NCBI GenBank assembly: GCA_018304635.1
Contig: JAGVVW010000034.1
Coordinates: forward strand, 1 to 39,315
From: Candidatus Aenigmatarchaeota archaeon
Lineage (GTDB): Archaea; Aenigmatarchaeota; Aenigmatarchaeia; GW2011-AR5; JACRMX01
Direction of reading: 5' to 3'
DNA length: 39,315 nt
Shown: piece by piece, positions 7,833 to 16,222 of the stretch
Layout: each line of letters starts with the position of its first letter
Position numbering within the stretch: position 1 is the stretch's first letter
The notes under the pieces: generated by a model
Seen by the model: the letters and a program-made list of their open reading frames with translations, nothing else
The model's database searches: none
Told to the model about the DNA's origin: nothing
Position numbers and translations under genes: made by a program

Positions 7833-9542
7833 ATGAAATTCATCTTTGTGGTGGGCGGTGTAATCAGCGGTGTAGGCAAAGGTGTTGCAACTGCATCTAT
7901 TGCAAAGATTCTTTCTGAGTATGGATTTTCAACGACTATTATAAAAATTGATCCCTATATAAATTGCGATGCAGGAACAATGCGTCCGACAGAACACGGA
8001 GAAGTGTGGGTAACCGCTGATGGCGGCGAGATTGACCAGGATCTCGGAAATTATGAACGATTTATGAACAGAAATATTCCTAAAATAAACAACATAACAA
8101 CAGGTCAGATATACAGAACTGTGATAGAGAATGAAAGAGCAGGAAAATATCTTGGAAAGACTGTGCAGCTTATTCCGCATATACCGGATGAAATAAGAAG
8201 AAGAATTAAGCTTTCAGGTGAAGGATATGATATTGCCTTGATAGAAGTTGGCGGCACAATAGGAGATATAGAAAACATACCTTACCTTTTCGCAGCTAAA
8301 GGACTTGAAAAAGAATGCGGAAAAAATAGTGTTATATACATTCTTGTTACATACTTACCTGTACCAACACACATTCAGGAAGCAAAAACAAAACCCACAC
8401 AACATGCAATAAAACTTCTGTCTGAAAATGGAATTTCTCCTGATTTTATTTTATGCAGGGCAAAGCAACCCCTTGATAGCGTAAGGCGGCAAAAAATTGA
8501 GGTATATTCAAATCTTGACAGGCATCAGATTATATCTGCACCTGATGTAAATAATCTTTATGAAATTCCGCTGAATTTTGAAAAAGAAGGGCTTGGAAAA
8601 AAACTAATGCAGTGTATGGAACTCCAGTCTAGAAAAATACCTGACTGGGAAAAATGGAAAAAACTTCTGTATAATCTGCAAAATCCTGAAAAAACTATAA
8701 AAATAGCAATGATAGGAAAGTATCTTAGCATCGGCGATTATCAGCTTACTGATTCTTATATATCAATAAATGAATCATTAAAGCACGCATCAGCAAAATT
8801 AGGAGTAGGAATTAAAATTTCATGGATAGATTCAAAAATTTTTGAAATGAACCCGGAAAATGTCAGAGGGTTGTCTGAATATAATGGCATACTTGTTCCT
8901 GGGGGATTTGGTAATTCTGGTGTAGAGGGAAAAATTACTGCAATCAAATATGCACGAGAGAACAGGATACCTTATCTTGGTCTATGTTATGGAATGCAGC
9001 TGGCAGTTATAGAATATGCCAGAAATATGTGCAACCTGAAAAATGCTAATACAACAGAGAATGATTCAAATACGCCTTACCCTGTAATTGATATACTTGA
9101 ATCGCAGCGTGAAGTAATGCAGCAAAATAAATACGGCGGGACAATGCGTCTTGGATACTATGCTGCATGCCTTAAGCCGGATACACAGGTATGCAGGCTA
9201 TATCATGAAAATGGAAGAATAGAATTAGACAAGAACAGGATTAACTCAGTTGAAAAATTCCGCATAGGAAATGTTAAGGGTATTGATAACATAATTTTGG
9301 AAAGGCATCGACATCGTTATGAAGTAAATCCAAAATTTGTTCCGGTTTTTGAATCAAATGGAATTATTTTTTCAGGATATCATCAGGTATCTGATGATAA
9401 TATGCTTATGGAATTCATGGAACTACCAGAACACCCGTTTTTTATCGCAACCCAGTCACACCCTGAATTTGAGTCGCGCTTTGAAAATCCTGCACCGCTT
9501 TTTGTTGGGTTTGTAAATGCAGCAGGTTTGAACCAGACCTGA
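7833..9542 (+). CDS. pyrG: CTP synthase
   Basis: The frame is open from a TTG at 7812, but ATG at 7833 gives the canonical N-terminus (MKFIFVVGGVISGVGKG) and the right distance from the TATA box. 569 aa. The N-terminal amidoligase domain has the P-loop GGVISGVGKG (K16), IDPYINCDAGTMRP, GGTIGDIE and the UTP/CTP-binding region. A class I glutamine amidotransferase domain follows from about residue 290: VPGGFG, nucleophile in GLCYGMQL (Cys at about 385), RHRYEVNP and SHPEF with the catalytic His/Glu. It makes CTP from UTP, ATP and glutamine. Minor oddity: GLCYGMQ rather than the more usual GICLGMQ. Single-gene transcript, divergent from lig. Confidence 0.96.
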   Translation: MKFIFVVGGVISGVGKGVATASIAKILSEYGFSTTIIKIDPYINCDAGTMRPTEHGEVWVTADGGEIDQDLGNYERFMNRNIPKINNITTGQIYRTVIENERAGKYLGKTVQLIPHIPDEIRRRIKLSGEGYDIALIEVGGTIGDIENIPYLFAAKGLEKECGKNSVIYILVTYLPVPTHIQEAKTKPTQHAIKLLSENGISPDFILCRAKQPLDSVRRQKIEVYSNLDRHQIISAPDVNNLYEIPLNFEKEGLGKKLMQCMELQSRKIPDWEKWKKLLYNLQNPEKTIKIAMIGKYLSIGDYQLTDSYISINESLKHASAKLGVGIKISWIDSKIFEMNPENVRGLSEYNGILVPGGFGNSGVEGKITAIKYARENRIPYLGLCYGMQLAVIEYARNMCNLKNANTTENDSNTPYPVIDILESQREVMQQNKYGGTMRLGYYAACLKPDTQVCRLYHENGRIELDKNRINSVEKFRIGNVKGIDNIILERHRHRYEVNPKFVPVFESNGIIFSGYHQVSDDNMLMEFMELPEHPFFIATQSHPEFESRFENPAPLFVGFVNAAGLNQT

Positions 9543-9612
9543 ACAGTGAAAAAACCCAACTGAAAATAATTTTATCTGTTATTTTTTATATATATCCATA
9601 TCAAATAATATC

Positions 9613-10071
9613 ATGGAAACCAGCAAAGCAATAATGACAAGAAAATCAGTAAGGAATTTTAAAAAAGCCATGATCAGTCAGGAAATTATTGATAAATTAT
9701 TAAGAGCGGGAAAATATGCACCTTCTGCCGGCGGTCTGCAGAGTCAGTCTTTCCTGGTTTTTACAAAAACAGAAGACAAGCAGGACTTGTCATTGATATG
9801 CTATAATCAGGATTTTATGGAGAATGCCAGCGCTATTATTATTGTTCTTGTTGATGAAGAACGGATTAAAAGAAAATACGGCGTTCGTGGCTCGTTTTAC
9901 GCTATATGCGATGGTGCAGCAGCTGGCCAGAATATTCTTCTCATAGCAACTGATCTTGATCTCGGCTCCTGCTGGATTGGCGCGTTTGATGAAGGAGAAC
10001 TTAAACGATTTCTCAAAACAGAACTGAAACCCGTGATTGTTATACCTGTTGGATATGAAGATGTGATATAG
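9613..10071 (+). CDS. Nitroreductase family FMN protein, short form
   Basis: 152 aa. FMN-binding landmarks of the nitroreductase fold are present in order: RKSVRNF (residues 11-17), LLRAGKYAPSAGGLQSQ (30-46), DGAAAGQNILLIATDLDLGSCWIGAFDE (95-123) and VIVIPVGY at the C-terminus. It is slightly shorter than typical members (about 165-200 aa), ending directly after the PVGY strand. Flavin-dependent oxidoreductase; the substrate is unknown. A TATA-like TATATATA at 9587-9594 lies about 23 nt before the ATG, giving a leaderless transcript. Confidence 0.85.
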   Translation: METSKAIMTRKSVRNFKKAMISQEIIDKLLRAGKYAPSAGGLQSQSFLVFTKTEDKQDLSLICYNQDFMENASAIIIVLVDEERIKRKYGVRGSFYAICDGAAAGQNILLIATDLDLGSCWIGAFDEGELKRFLKTELKPVIVIPVGYEDVI

Positions 10072-10113
10072 AAAAAAATTATGTTTTAATATTATTCATA
10101 GCATAAACTAATC

Positions 10114-10878
10114 ATGACATGGTATCATAGAATTACTTTAATAGTGGCTTTACTTGTTTTAATGTGCAGCATTGCTGCTGCCGGAACTATAACTCTTCAG
10201 ACAACTACCATGGACATTCTTCTGAATGAAACAGGCACACTGAATATGACTATTATAAACAGGGGCGATGTACCTGCTGTAGATGTAAATGTATTTTCTT
10301 ATTTTGATGAAAAAACATATTTTATCGGCAATCTGGGAGAGAATACAATCCAGATTCCTGTGGACATGCATGGAAAAAATCCCGGAACATACAATTTAAT
10401 ATGGAAAATTAATTACCGCGATACAAAAGGATATCCATATTCTGCAATAACCAACAGTAAAATAGTCAAACAGGAACCAACAGCAGGTAATATTTATTTA
10501 ATAGCAGCAGATATGAAAATGCAGGATAATGGCCAGCTGGAAATAATTGTAAAGAACAGGAACACTGTCAAAAAAACAGTTTCTGTAAATCTTTATCTCT
10601 CGTCAGAGCTGATCAGTGAAGAATTGAAAACAATTTCAACAGAACCAAACGGACAGGATAGCGTAATTTTTAATGTTGTAAATAACGGGGCAAATGAAAA
10701 CAGTGCATATTACTACATAGCATCCGCTGATTACGATGAAACTGGAAAACACTACTCAGTTATCAGCAGTGGAACAATTATTATAGAAAAGCAGGCCAAT
10801 GTCATATGGTTTGGCGTGATTGCTGTTTTTGCAGCAATTGTTGTGATTGCATATTTTATCATGAGGAAGAAAAAATGA
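10114..10878 (+). CDS. Membrane-anchored extracellular CARDB-like protein
   Basis: 254 aa. N-terminal signal peptide (residues 7-23 hydrophobic, ending SIAAAG). Then two beta-rich Ig-like domains of the CARDB type: LNETGTLNMTIINRGDVPAVDVNVFSYF-like pattern at about 35-60, and GQLEIIVKNRNTVKKTVSVNLYL-like pattern at about 140-165. A single C-terminal membrane helix (about 230-250) is followed by RKKK, so the protein is outside and anchored. First gene of an operon: its stop overlaps the next start (ATGA at 10875-10878). TATA-like TTTTAATATT at 10084-10093. Probably a surface or glycan-handling accessory factor, by context only. Confidence 0.7.
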   Translation: MTWYHRITLIVALLVLMCSIAAAGTITLQTTTMDILLNETGTLNMTIINRGDVPAVDVNVFSYFDEKTYFIGNLGENTIQIPVDMHGKNPGTYNLIWKINYRDTKGYPYSAITNSKIVKQEPTAGNIYLIAADMKMQDNGQLEIIVKNRNTVKKTVSVNLYLSSELISEELKTISTEPNGQDSVIFNVVNNGANENSAYYYIASADYDETGKHYSVISSGTIIIEKQANVIWFGVIAVFAAIVVIAYFIMRKKK

Positions 10879-12320
10879 AATTAAAATACATTCTGATAGT
10901 ATCGTTGATTGTCGGTTCTGTTCTTCGGTTGTATGACCTGGAAACTTATCCCGGACTTCATTTTGATGAAGCAAGATTTGGACTGGAAGCTGAAAGCCTT
11001 CTGGAAGGAAGTTCATTTCCATTAAAAGGCCAACAGCCTTATATAGGAAATTTTTATCAATACTTTATTTCAATACCTTTGATTTTCTTGGGAAAAACCG
11101 TATTTAGCATTCGTATAATGTTTGCATTGATGGGAATTTTTTCTCTCCTGCTTATCTATTATGCTGTAAAACCATTTGACAGGAAATTAGCAGCATACAG
11201 TACTATAGCACTGTCTCTGTTACCTGCTCATATAGTATTTTCACGCATAGCATGGGAAATGTCTCTGGTAGGTTTCTTTTTCTGCCTTTCTTTTTATTGT
11301 CTGTCAAAATGGATAACTACAAGAAAGTATTACATACTCTTTGCATTATTTCTTGTAATAGGAATAGGAATAAACACACACATGCTTTTTTTGGCAACAA
11401 TAATACCGCTTCTGGTTTTTCTACTGGTTTATTTTTATAAAACAAAAATGAATAAAATTGTTGTTATAATATCTCTTGTTCTGCTGATGACAGGATCTTA
11501 TGCAGTAGTTATTACCAATCTATCCGGCGACAGCATAGACAAGAAAATTAAGAACTTTAATCCAAATTATCCTGTGTTTTACAGAAATACTATGAGTCTG
11601 GTCGAAGGTCAGTTAATATTTCTCAGAACTTCCGGGAGTATTTACCTGCCTTTATTGGGTATTTTATTTCCAGTATTGTTTTTAATAGGATGTATAATAT
11701 GTATAAAGAATTGCAATATCATCGGAAATACTATAAAAATGTTTTTATTTTATTTTTTATTGCTATGTCCGATTGTCTTTGCACTTTTCGGTTATAGGTA
11801 CGCAATAAGATACTACATAGGCTTTCTTCCGATGATTGCCATTGTCATAGGAATTGGACTAAAACATATTGAATTCCGGATTAAATATATAAATTTTTTC
11901 CTTTTGATAATGATAACTCTGTCGGTGATTTCTGTTTCAGTGAACTTTTTCTATATCTATTATGAAACAAACGGCTCTAGAAACTCATTTGACGTGGGAT
12001 TTCCTGAAACAAGCGAACATTTTATGAATATATTCCTGAAAATAAAACCTTTTGCAGAATACTGTGCAAAAAATAACACTATATATTTCTATGAAAGTTA
12101 TGCTGATGTAAGGTCTGTCCTGGATTATATATCCGATGTAAAAGTAGAAGGCACGAAAAATACTTCAAAAACTCCGTTGTTATTGTTAAGCCTTGGCAAT
12201 GATATAGAAATACCTGATATAATAAAAACTGTTGAAAAACCTGTATTTTCGTACATGTTCCTGAATAAAAAAGAAGAAAAAGTAGCAACATTATATGTTA
12301 TACGGGGTGATGAAAATTGA
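10875..12320 (+). CDS. GT39/PMT-like membrane glycosyltransferase
   Basis: The frame is open from 10806, but ATG at 10875 has an SD (GAGGAAG at 10862-10868) and overlaps the upstream stop, giving 481 aa. About ten membrane helices. The first extracytoplasmic loop has the GT-C type acidic motif HFDEARFG (D31, E32), as in ArnT/PMT-like dolichyl-phosphate sugar transferases, followed by LRLYDLETYPG upstream and ALSLLPAHIVFSRIAWEM typical of the family. The C-terminal ~100 residues are a small soluble domain. It likely moves a sugar from a polyprenyl-phosphate carrier to a protein or lipid acceptor outside the cell. The acceptor is unknown; the giant surface protein in this window is a candidate by inference. 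Confidence 0.75.
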   Translation: MKLKYILIVSLIVGSVLRLYDLETYPGLHFDEARFGLEAESLLEGSSFPLKGQQPYIGNFYQYFISIPLIFLGKTVFSIRIMFALMGIFSLLLIYYAVKPFDRKLAAYSTIALSLLPAHIVFSRIAWEMSLVGFFFCLSFYCLSKWITTRKYYILFALFLVIGIGINTHMLFLATIIPLLVFLLVYFYKTKMNKIVVIISLVLLMTGSYAVVITNLSGDSIDKKIKNFNPNYPVFYRNTMSLVEGQLIFLRTSGSIYLPLLGILFPVLFLIGCIICIKNCNIIGNTIKMFLFYFLLLCPIVFALFGYRYAIRYYIGFLPMIAIVIGIGLKHIEFRIKYINFFLLIMITLSVISVSVNFFYIYYETNGSRNSFDVGFPETSEHFMNIFLKIKPFAEYCAKNNTIYFYESYADVRSVLDYISDVKVEGTKNTSKTPLLLLSLGNDIEIPDIIKTVEKPVFSYMFLNKKEEKVATLYVIRGDEN

Positions 12321-12490
12321 AACTAGAACCCATAATTTTTAAAATATGTATAGGAATTGTTTTATTGGTATTTTTGATGTCAATTTTAGGCACATTTTTA
12401 AAAATATCTCCGTCGTTTGTTGAAATTGCCATTATAATTTTGTGTTTTTCTGTAATCAATAAATGGTGGTGTGGCAAAAATGAGAAATAA
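12317..12490 (+). CDS. 57-aa two-helix membrane peptide
   Basis: A short frame between the GT39 and DUF2079 genes: TTG start at 12317, TAA at 12488-12490. GGGGTGA at 12304-12310 is a strong SD with 6-nt spacing, and the start overlaps the upstream stop. Two hydrophobic helices (about 7-27 and 35-48) are separated by a short loop (KISPS), and the tail is NKWWCGKNEK. Its end overlaps the start of DUF2079 by 11-20 nt, so it is embedded in the operon. It may be a small subunit or assembly factor for its membrane neighbours. No family recognised. Confidence 0.6.
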   Translation: MKLEPIIFKICIGIVLLVFLMSILGTFLKISPSFVEIAIIILCFSVINKWWCGKNEK

Positions 12491-13877
12491 ATTAAAAAAC
12501 ATTCTTGGTTGGAAATTAGCTCCATACATTCTGCTCTTAATACTTATATCAGCTTATTTCATAATTTTCCTTTCCACCAGCTTCAGCCAGTACAACCGTT
12601 TCTGGTACGGGAATTTTGATTTGGGTATTCCGGATCAGGGTATCTGGTTGCTGAGCCAGAACAAAGAACCGTTTGTTACAGCACGCGGCATGCATATCTT
12701 TGCAGATCATTCTGAATATATAAAAATATTTGTAGCACCTGTTTTCTGGTTATGGAATGATGCAAAAGCATTGATACTTTTACAGACACTTGCTTTGAGC
12801 TTGGCAGCCATTCCTCTTTTCTTTATAGCAAAAAAACTTTTGAAAAGCAACAGAACCTCGTTGATAATTGTCGCAGTTTATCTGCTTTATCCTGCATTGC
12901 AATTCCTGAATCTGGATCAGGGCTATCATTCAGAAGCATTCATTATACCGATGCTTTTTACAGCACATTATTTTTTACTGGAGAAAAAATACACACATGT
13001 TTTTGTTCTATGTCTTTTTTCCCTGTTAATTAAGGAAGAAATCGCACTGACAATCGCACTTTATGGCGCGTATATTTACTTCAGGCACAACAAAAAGCTC
13101 GGCGCAATAGTTTCAATAACTACAGTTATATGGCTCATTGTTTTATTGACTGTTATATTTCCCATGTTTTCATCACGTGGATTTTTATATTTTGAGCGTA
13201 CAACCGGCAACTCTCCATTTAAAATGATCAGCAATGTCTTTGATATTCGTAATGCAGAATACATTGCCAAGCTTTTTGGACCGCTTGGATTCACACCTTT
13301 TTTTGATGCAGCTATTGTGTCAGCAGGTTCTTTGTTCCTGAATCTTGCAAATTCATGGTCGTACAGCCATGAAATACAATATCATTATACAGCAGCGATA
13401 ATTCCTGTTGCATTTATAGCCATGCTTCATTTTTTGTCAAAAAGAAAAAACATTATGTTATGGCTGCTTGTTATTTTATCACTGACATTGATATCAAACT
13501 ATATTTTCGGTCCGGGTGAAGTCTCTTTGCGTGAAACAGATAAAATGTTTAACAACGTTGCTGAACTTGGAAAAGAACCGGAAAATGTTATTGCACTTAA
13601 GCAGATGATATCCAGTATTCCCCAGAATGCTTCTGTTTCAGCATCTTACAATATAATGGCATTTCTGACACACAGAGAACGGATCTACATGTATCCTGTG
13701 CCATTCAAGTCCCATATGTATGGAGCTTCAGGCAATGAACTCCCAGAAGACAGATTTGTGGACTATATTATAATTTCCAGAAGTGTAGTACCTGAAAAAG
13801 ATATGATATTTATGGAAAATTATACAATGACCAGCAGGCACGATGACATTGAAATGTATAAGAAGACTGTTATGTGA
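12480..13877 (+). CDS. DUF2079 family membrane protein
   Basis: 465 aa from ATG 12480; a GTG at 12471 in frame is the alternative and the sequence does not decide clearly. About ten to twelve membrane helices. Diagnostic DUF2079 pieces: NRFWYGNFDLGIPDQGIWLL (about 34-53), FADHSEYIKIFVAPVFWLWN (about 74-93) and GYHSEAFIIPMLF. The C-terminal part is a soluble domain with IPQNASVSASYNIMAFLTHR, similar to the acceptor-side domain of GT-C proteins. The family is a predicted GT-C glycosyltransferase-like group of unproven activity. Last intact gene of the operon with GT39, in line with a surface-glycan role. Confidence 0.8.
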   Translation: MRNKLKNILGWKLAPYILLLILISAYFIIFLSTSFSQYNRFWYGNFDLGIPDQGIWLLSQNKEPFVTARGMHIFADHSEYIKIFVAPVFWLWNDAKALILLQTLALSLAAIPLFFIAKKLLKSNRTSLIIVAVYLLYPALQFLNLDQGYHSEAFIIPMLFTAHYFLLEKKYTHVFVLCLFSLLIKEEIALTIALYGAYIYFRHNKKLGAIVSITTVIWLIVLLTVIFPMFSSRGFLYFERTTGNSPFKMISNVFDIRNAEYIAKLFGPLGFTPFFDAAIVSAGSLFLNLANSWSYSHEIQYHYTAAIIPVAFIAMLHFLSKRKNIMLWLLVILSLTLISNYIFGPGEVSLRETDKMFNNVAELGKEPENVIALKQMISSIPQNASVSASYNIMAFLTHRERIYMYPVPFKSHMYGASGNELPEDRFVDYIIISRSVVPEKDMIFMENYTMTSRHDDIEMYKKTVM

Positions 13878-13969
13878 ACAATTCAGTAGGAATAGATATC
13901 AATCCCAAATATGTTGAAATAGGAAAAAAGAGATTGGCAAGTATCAAACCGTTAGACAAATTCACTTAG
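13874..13969 (+). pseudogene. C-terminal remnant of an N6/N4 DNA methyltransferase
   Basis: 31 codons reading from a GTG that overlaps the DUF2079 stop: SVGIDINPKYVEIGKKRL is the C-terminal SAM-binding strand found in DNA methyltransferases of the N6_N4_Mtase type (GIDINPxYVExAxKRL). Everything upstream of that strand is missing. It sits tail-to-tail with a nuclease-like remnant on the other strand, the usual arrangement of a restriction-modification pair. I read it as a deletion remnant. A functional mini-ORF is possible but unlikely. Confidence 0.6.
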
Positions 13970-14465
13970 TTTTCATATTTATATTATATTGCACCACTTG
14001 AATAAACTTTATTGAATTTATATCTTCATTATCCATAATATCGAAATATTTTTTTATACTGAAAAGCTGTCTTATCTCAAAATCTTCGTGTTCAACATTC
14101 TTTGCTTCCACGGTTACTATCATGCCACTTTTTGTTTCAAAAATTCCGTCTATCTCAATTTGTTGTTTGTCTGCATGTAATTTTGAGCTATTTACTTTGA
14201 ATGAGAACGAAACCTTTGATCTTCTTGCAGTATGAACTTTCAAATCTTTGACGCCATTGTGAACTCTATAATTTTGGCTTTTTGTTTCTTTTTGTAAAGA
14301 TTGTTTAAAAGTATATTTATTGAAGTTCGTTTTTTGCTTTCCATACACAATAAATATATGCTTTTCTTTAAAGCATGAAAAATATCCTTCTGCTGTTTTT
14401 TTCGGAATACTATTGCGATGACATTTTGGAAATGATGCAACAATTAATTTATTACATACTTGTCG
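13962..14465 (-). pseudogene. N-terminally truncated PD-(D/E)XK restriction-endonuclease-like remnant
   Basis: From the only plausible start (GTG at 14348) the frame encodes 128 aa, but it is open back to the stop codon of the upstream gene at 14466 and reads sensibly there too (LIVASFPKCH, KKTAEGYFSCFKEKH). The 5' part of the gene is therefore missing or decayed. The core shows EID at about residues 88-90, then 13 residues, then EAK (IVTVEAKN), followed by EDFEIRQLFSIKKYF. That is the D-x13-ExK active site and helix of PD-(D/E)XK nucleases. The end overlaps the methyltransferase remnant by 8 nt. Probably the dead half of a type II restriction system; a small intact nuclease is the alternative. 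Confidence 0.55.
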
Positions 14466-14846
14466 CTACCTGTATCTCGTATTAATCCGCATATCCACGT
14501 TCTTCAGCCGTTCATTGATAAGCTCGGTCTGGCTTTTAATAGCAGAAAGCTGGTTTTCAATGAATGAAAGCCTGTCAATAATTTCCCGAATCTCGCGGTC
14601 ATATCCCGGACCAATATCAACCGGTTCATTTCTATTTATACCTAAAGGCTCGCGACCCGGCATCGGTGGTAAATCAGGGATATCATCATAAGGCGGATTG
14701 AAATTAGGTGGCTCTGGAAAATCCATTGGTGGCAGTGGCTCCATGCCCGGCGGTTCCGGACCGGACAAAACCCGGGATTTTATATCGTAAAAATCATCAT
14801 CCCTTTTTCTCAAAATTTTATTTTTTATTGCGCTGAACAGACCCAC
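14466..14846 (-). CDS. Proline-rich hypothetical protein with C-terminal coiled coil
   Basis: About 126 aa from GTG at 14846; a GTG at 14855 and ATG at 14852 are in frame, but AAGGTGAT (overlapping them) is best spaced for 14846, giving the N-terminus GLFSAIKNKILRKRDDD. An amphipathic basic N-terminus is followed by a Pro/Gly-rich disordered middle (PEPPGMEPLPPMDFPEPP-type repeats, about residues 30-70) and a heptad-type helix (IREIIDRLSFIENQLSAIKS, about 85-120). No membrane segment. I do not recognise a function. The layout (short membrane-binding-like helix, Pro linker, coiled coil) suggests a scaffold or tether, by inference only. Confidence 0.65.
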   Translation of the reverse strand: MGLFSAIKNKILRKRDDDFYDIKSRVLSGPEPPGMEPLPPMDFPEPPNFNPPYDDIPDLPPMPGREPLGINRNEPVDIGPGYDREIREIIDRLSFIENQLSAIKSQTELINERLKNVDMRINTRYR

Positions 14847-14881
14847 AACCATCACCTTCTAACCTTTCTTTTTATTTTTCC

Positions 14882-14898
14882 AAATACCAAAGGTATTT
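14882..14898 (-). other. TTT-loop hairpin between two minus-strand genes
   Basis: AAATACC-AAA-GGTATTT on the plus strand, so AAATACC-TTT-GGTATTT in the minus-strand RNA, preceded there by CTTTTCGA. A perfect 7-bp stem. It lies upstream of the Pro-rich gene and about 120 nt after the stop of the next gene at 15016. Same triloop geometry as 4191-4209 and 21000-21018. Confidence 0.45.
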
Positions 14899-15015
14899 TC
14901 GAAAAGAAAAAACTTTGGCAACTTCATTGTATATTATTTTCTCTTATCACCTTTTTATAATTTCATGATACGATATTTTATTTTTCTTCTGTTTTATTCT
15001 CTTTCGTTTCTTTTC

Positions 15016-15513
15016 TCATCCCATATTCGGCTGGATGCCTAACTTCATCCGCATCTCATCACGTATCATATATATGAAATCTTTTCCCTGTTCTAAATAT
15101 GCCCTGCGCTGCTTATAATAAAACCGCATATTATAAAACCACCACAGATTCCTTTGTATGAAGTTCGTATAATCATATGAGGTTTCTATTTCACCACGAA
15201 GCCATATTGTCAGCCATCCTAGCCCATCTTTTCCTTGTGCACCCTGCCCGATAGCATAAACATAAGTTTTTGACCATCTATCTTCTGTGCGGCCTCCACG
15301 CCATGACCCATAAAAAGTAGTTGGATCGTCTGTAACATCCCACTTTGTATGAAATTCATAAACATCTTTTCCTTCAGCCTTTAAAATTAACTGAACGATC
15401 TTTGGTATCTGAAGAAAGACTTTTACAGGCTCTTTTCCCTTAAAATTTATATTTATCCATTGTTCAGGAGATAAAACATCATCAATAATTTTTAGCGTTT
15501 GCTTTTCTGCCAC
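15016..15513 (-). CDS. Hypothetical protein, paralogue of the 15635-16171 gene
   Basis: The frame starts with GTG at 15522 (168 aa); a GTG at codon 4 (15513) has GGGTGA at SD distance and I prefer it (165 aa). Alpha/beta, soluble, rich in Trp and Tyr. The C-terminal third, FIQRNLWWFYNMRFYYKQRRAYLEQGKDFI with flanking residues, lines up with FIYEIIRRFWHVTFYHHQRMEYLDISKDSI in the neighbouring gene, and the middle shares a long antiparallel beta region (FHTKWDVTDD... and FRITWEVTKLF). The two are therefore diverged duplicates. No family I can name; no catalytic motif seen. Confidence 0.65.
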   Translation of the reverse strand: MAEKQTLKIIDDVLSPEQWININFKGKEPVKVFLQIPKIVQLILKAEGKDVYEFHTKWDVTDDPTTFYGSWRGGRTEDRWSKTYVYAIGQGAQGKDGLGWLTIWLRGEIETSYDYTNFIQRNLWWFYNMRFYYKQRRAYLEQGKDFIYMIRDEMRMKLGIQPNMG

Positions 15514-15634
15514 GTCACTCACCCTATAATATTAAACATTGTAATTTATGCCATATACTAAACTACATATTATGCAGTTATCATTATAATCAACTGTTCT
15601 CGTCAATTTCACTCAATCCTTCAACATCTCGAAA

Positions 15635-16171
15635 TCATGAACCTTCCTTTTTCTCGGTTTTTGTCTTTTTTAGTTCTTCTATATACAATTTCAATGCACT
15701 TTCAAAGGAAACAATACTATCTTTTGAAATATCCAGATACTCCATTCTTTGATGATGGTAAAATGTAACATGCCAGAATCTTCTTATTATTTCGTATATG
15801 AAATTCTGCTGGAAATATGTATCTTGAGGATATTCAGTAATCATCCTAGGTTTTATTTGCAATCTAGCAGATCCCATGTCTCCTGATACATCGCCTTTCA
15901 GATCCATCTCAATCAAAAGATAGGTGAAATTATCAAACAGCTTTGTAACTTCCCACGTAATTCTGAATGTTTCTGAAGAATCACGGCCTTTTTCCCAACT
16001 ATATGTTTTTTCCTGAACATAAGCTTCAGGAACATTAAAAATAACACGTATCAGTTCATTTATTTTCTTATACAAACTATCCGGATTCGGGCCTTTGTAT
16101 CCTATTTCTATTTCTTTAACTGGTTCAAATACATAGTCCCAGATAAGAAGCTTATTTCTTGCCCATACCAT
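15635..16171 (-). CDS. Hypothetical protein, paralogue of the 15016-15522 gene
   Basis: 178 aa, ATG start. Predicted alternating beta strands in the first two thirds (LIWDYVFEPVKEIEIGYKG, FRITWEVTKLFDNFTYLLIEMDL, ARLQIKPRMITEYPQD) and two aromatic-rich helices (FIYEIIRRFWHVTFYHHQRMEY and the end). The C-terminus is very charged (KKTKTEKKEGS). No signal peptide or membrane segment. Related to the next minus-strand gene, so a local duplication. Its TATA box (16194-16201) is palindromic and shared with the plus-strand gene at 16223. Function unknown. Confidence 0.65.
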   Translation of the reverse strand: MVWARNKLLIWDYVFEPVKEIEIGYKGPNPDSLYKKINELIRVIFNVPEAYVQEKTYSWEKGRDSSETFRITWEVTKLFDNFTYLLIEMDLKGDVSGDMGSARLQIKPRMITEYPQDTYFQQNFIYEIIRRFWHVTFYHHQRMEYLDISKDSIVSFESALKLYIEELKKTKTEKKEGS

Positions 16172-16193
16172 ACTTATTATTTAACTCAGGTAC

Positions 16194-16201
16194 TTTATAA
16201 A
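16194..16201. promoter_or_regulatory. Palindromic TATA box shared by two divergent genes
   Basis: TTTATAAA is its own reverse complement. Its centre is 26.5 nt from the minus-strand ATG (16171) and 25.5 nt from the plus-strand ATG (16223). No other TATA-like element lies in the 51-bp gap, so this single box probably drives both leaderless genes. Confidence 0.65.
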
Positions 16202-16222
16202 TATGAAAGCCAAAATAGAATT

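Noticed and set aside
13962-14443. The overlapping 67-codon frame at 14240-14443 as a gene
   Set aside because: It is an alternative frame over the nuclease-like remnant and has no recognisable features, whereas the other frame carries the PD-(D/E)XK signature.
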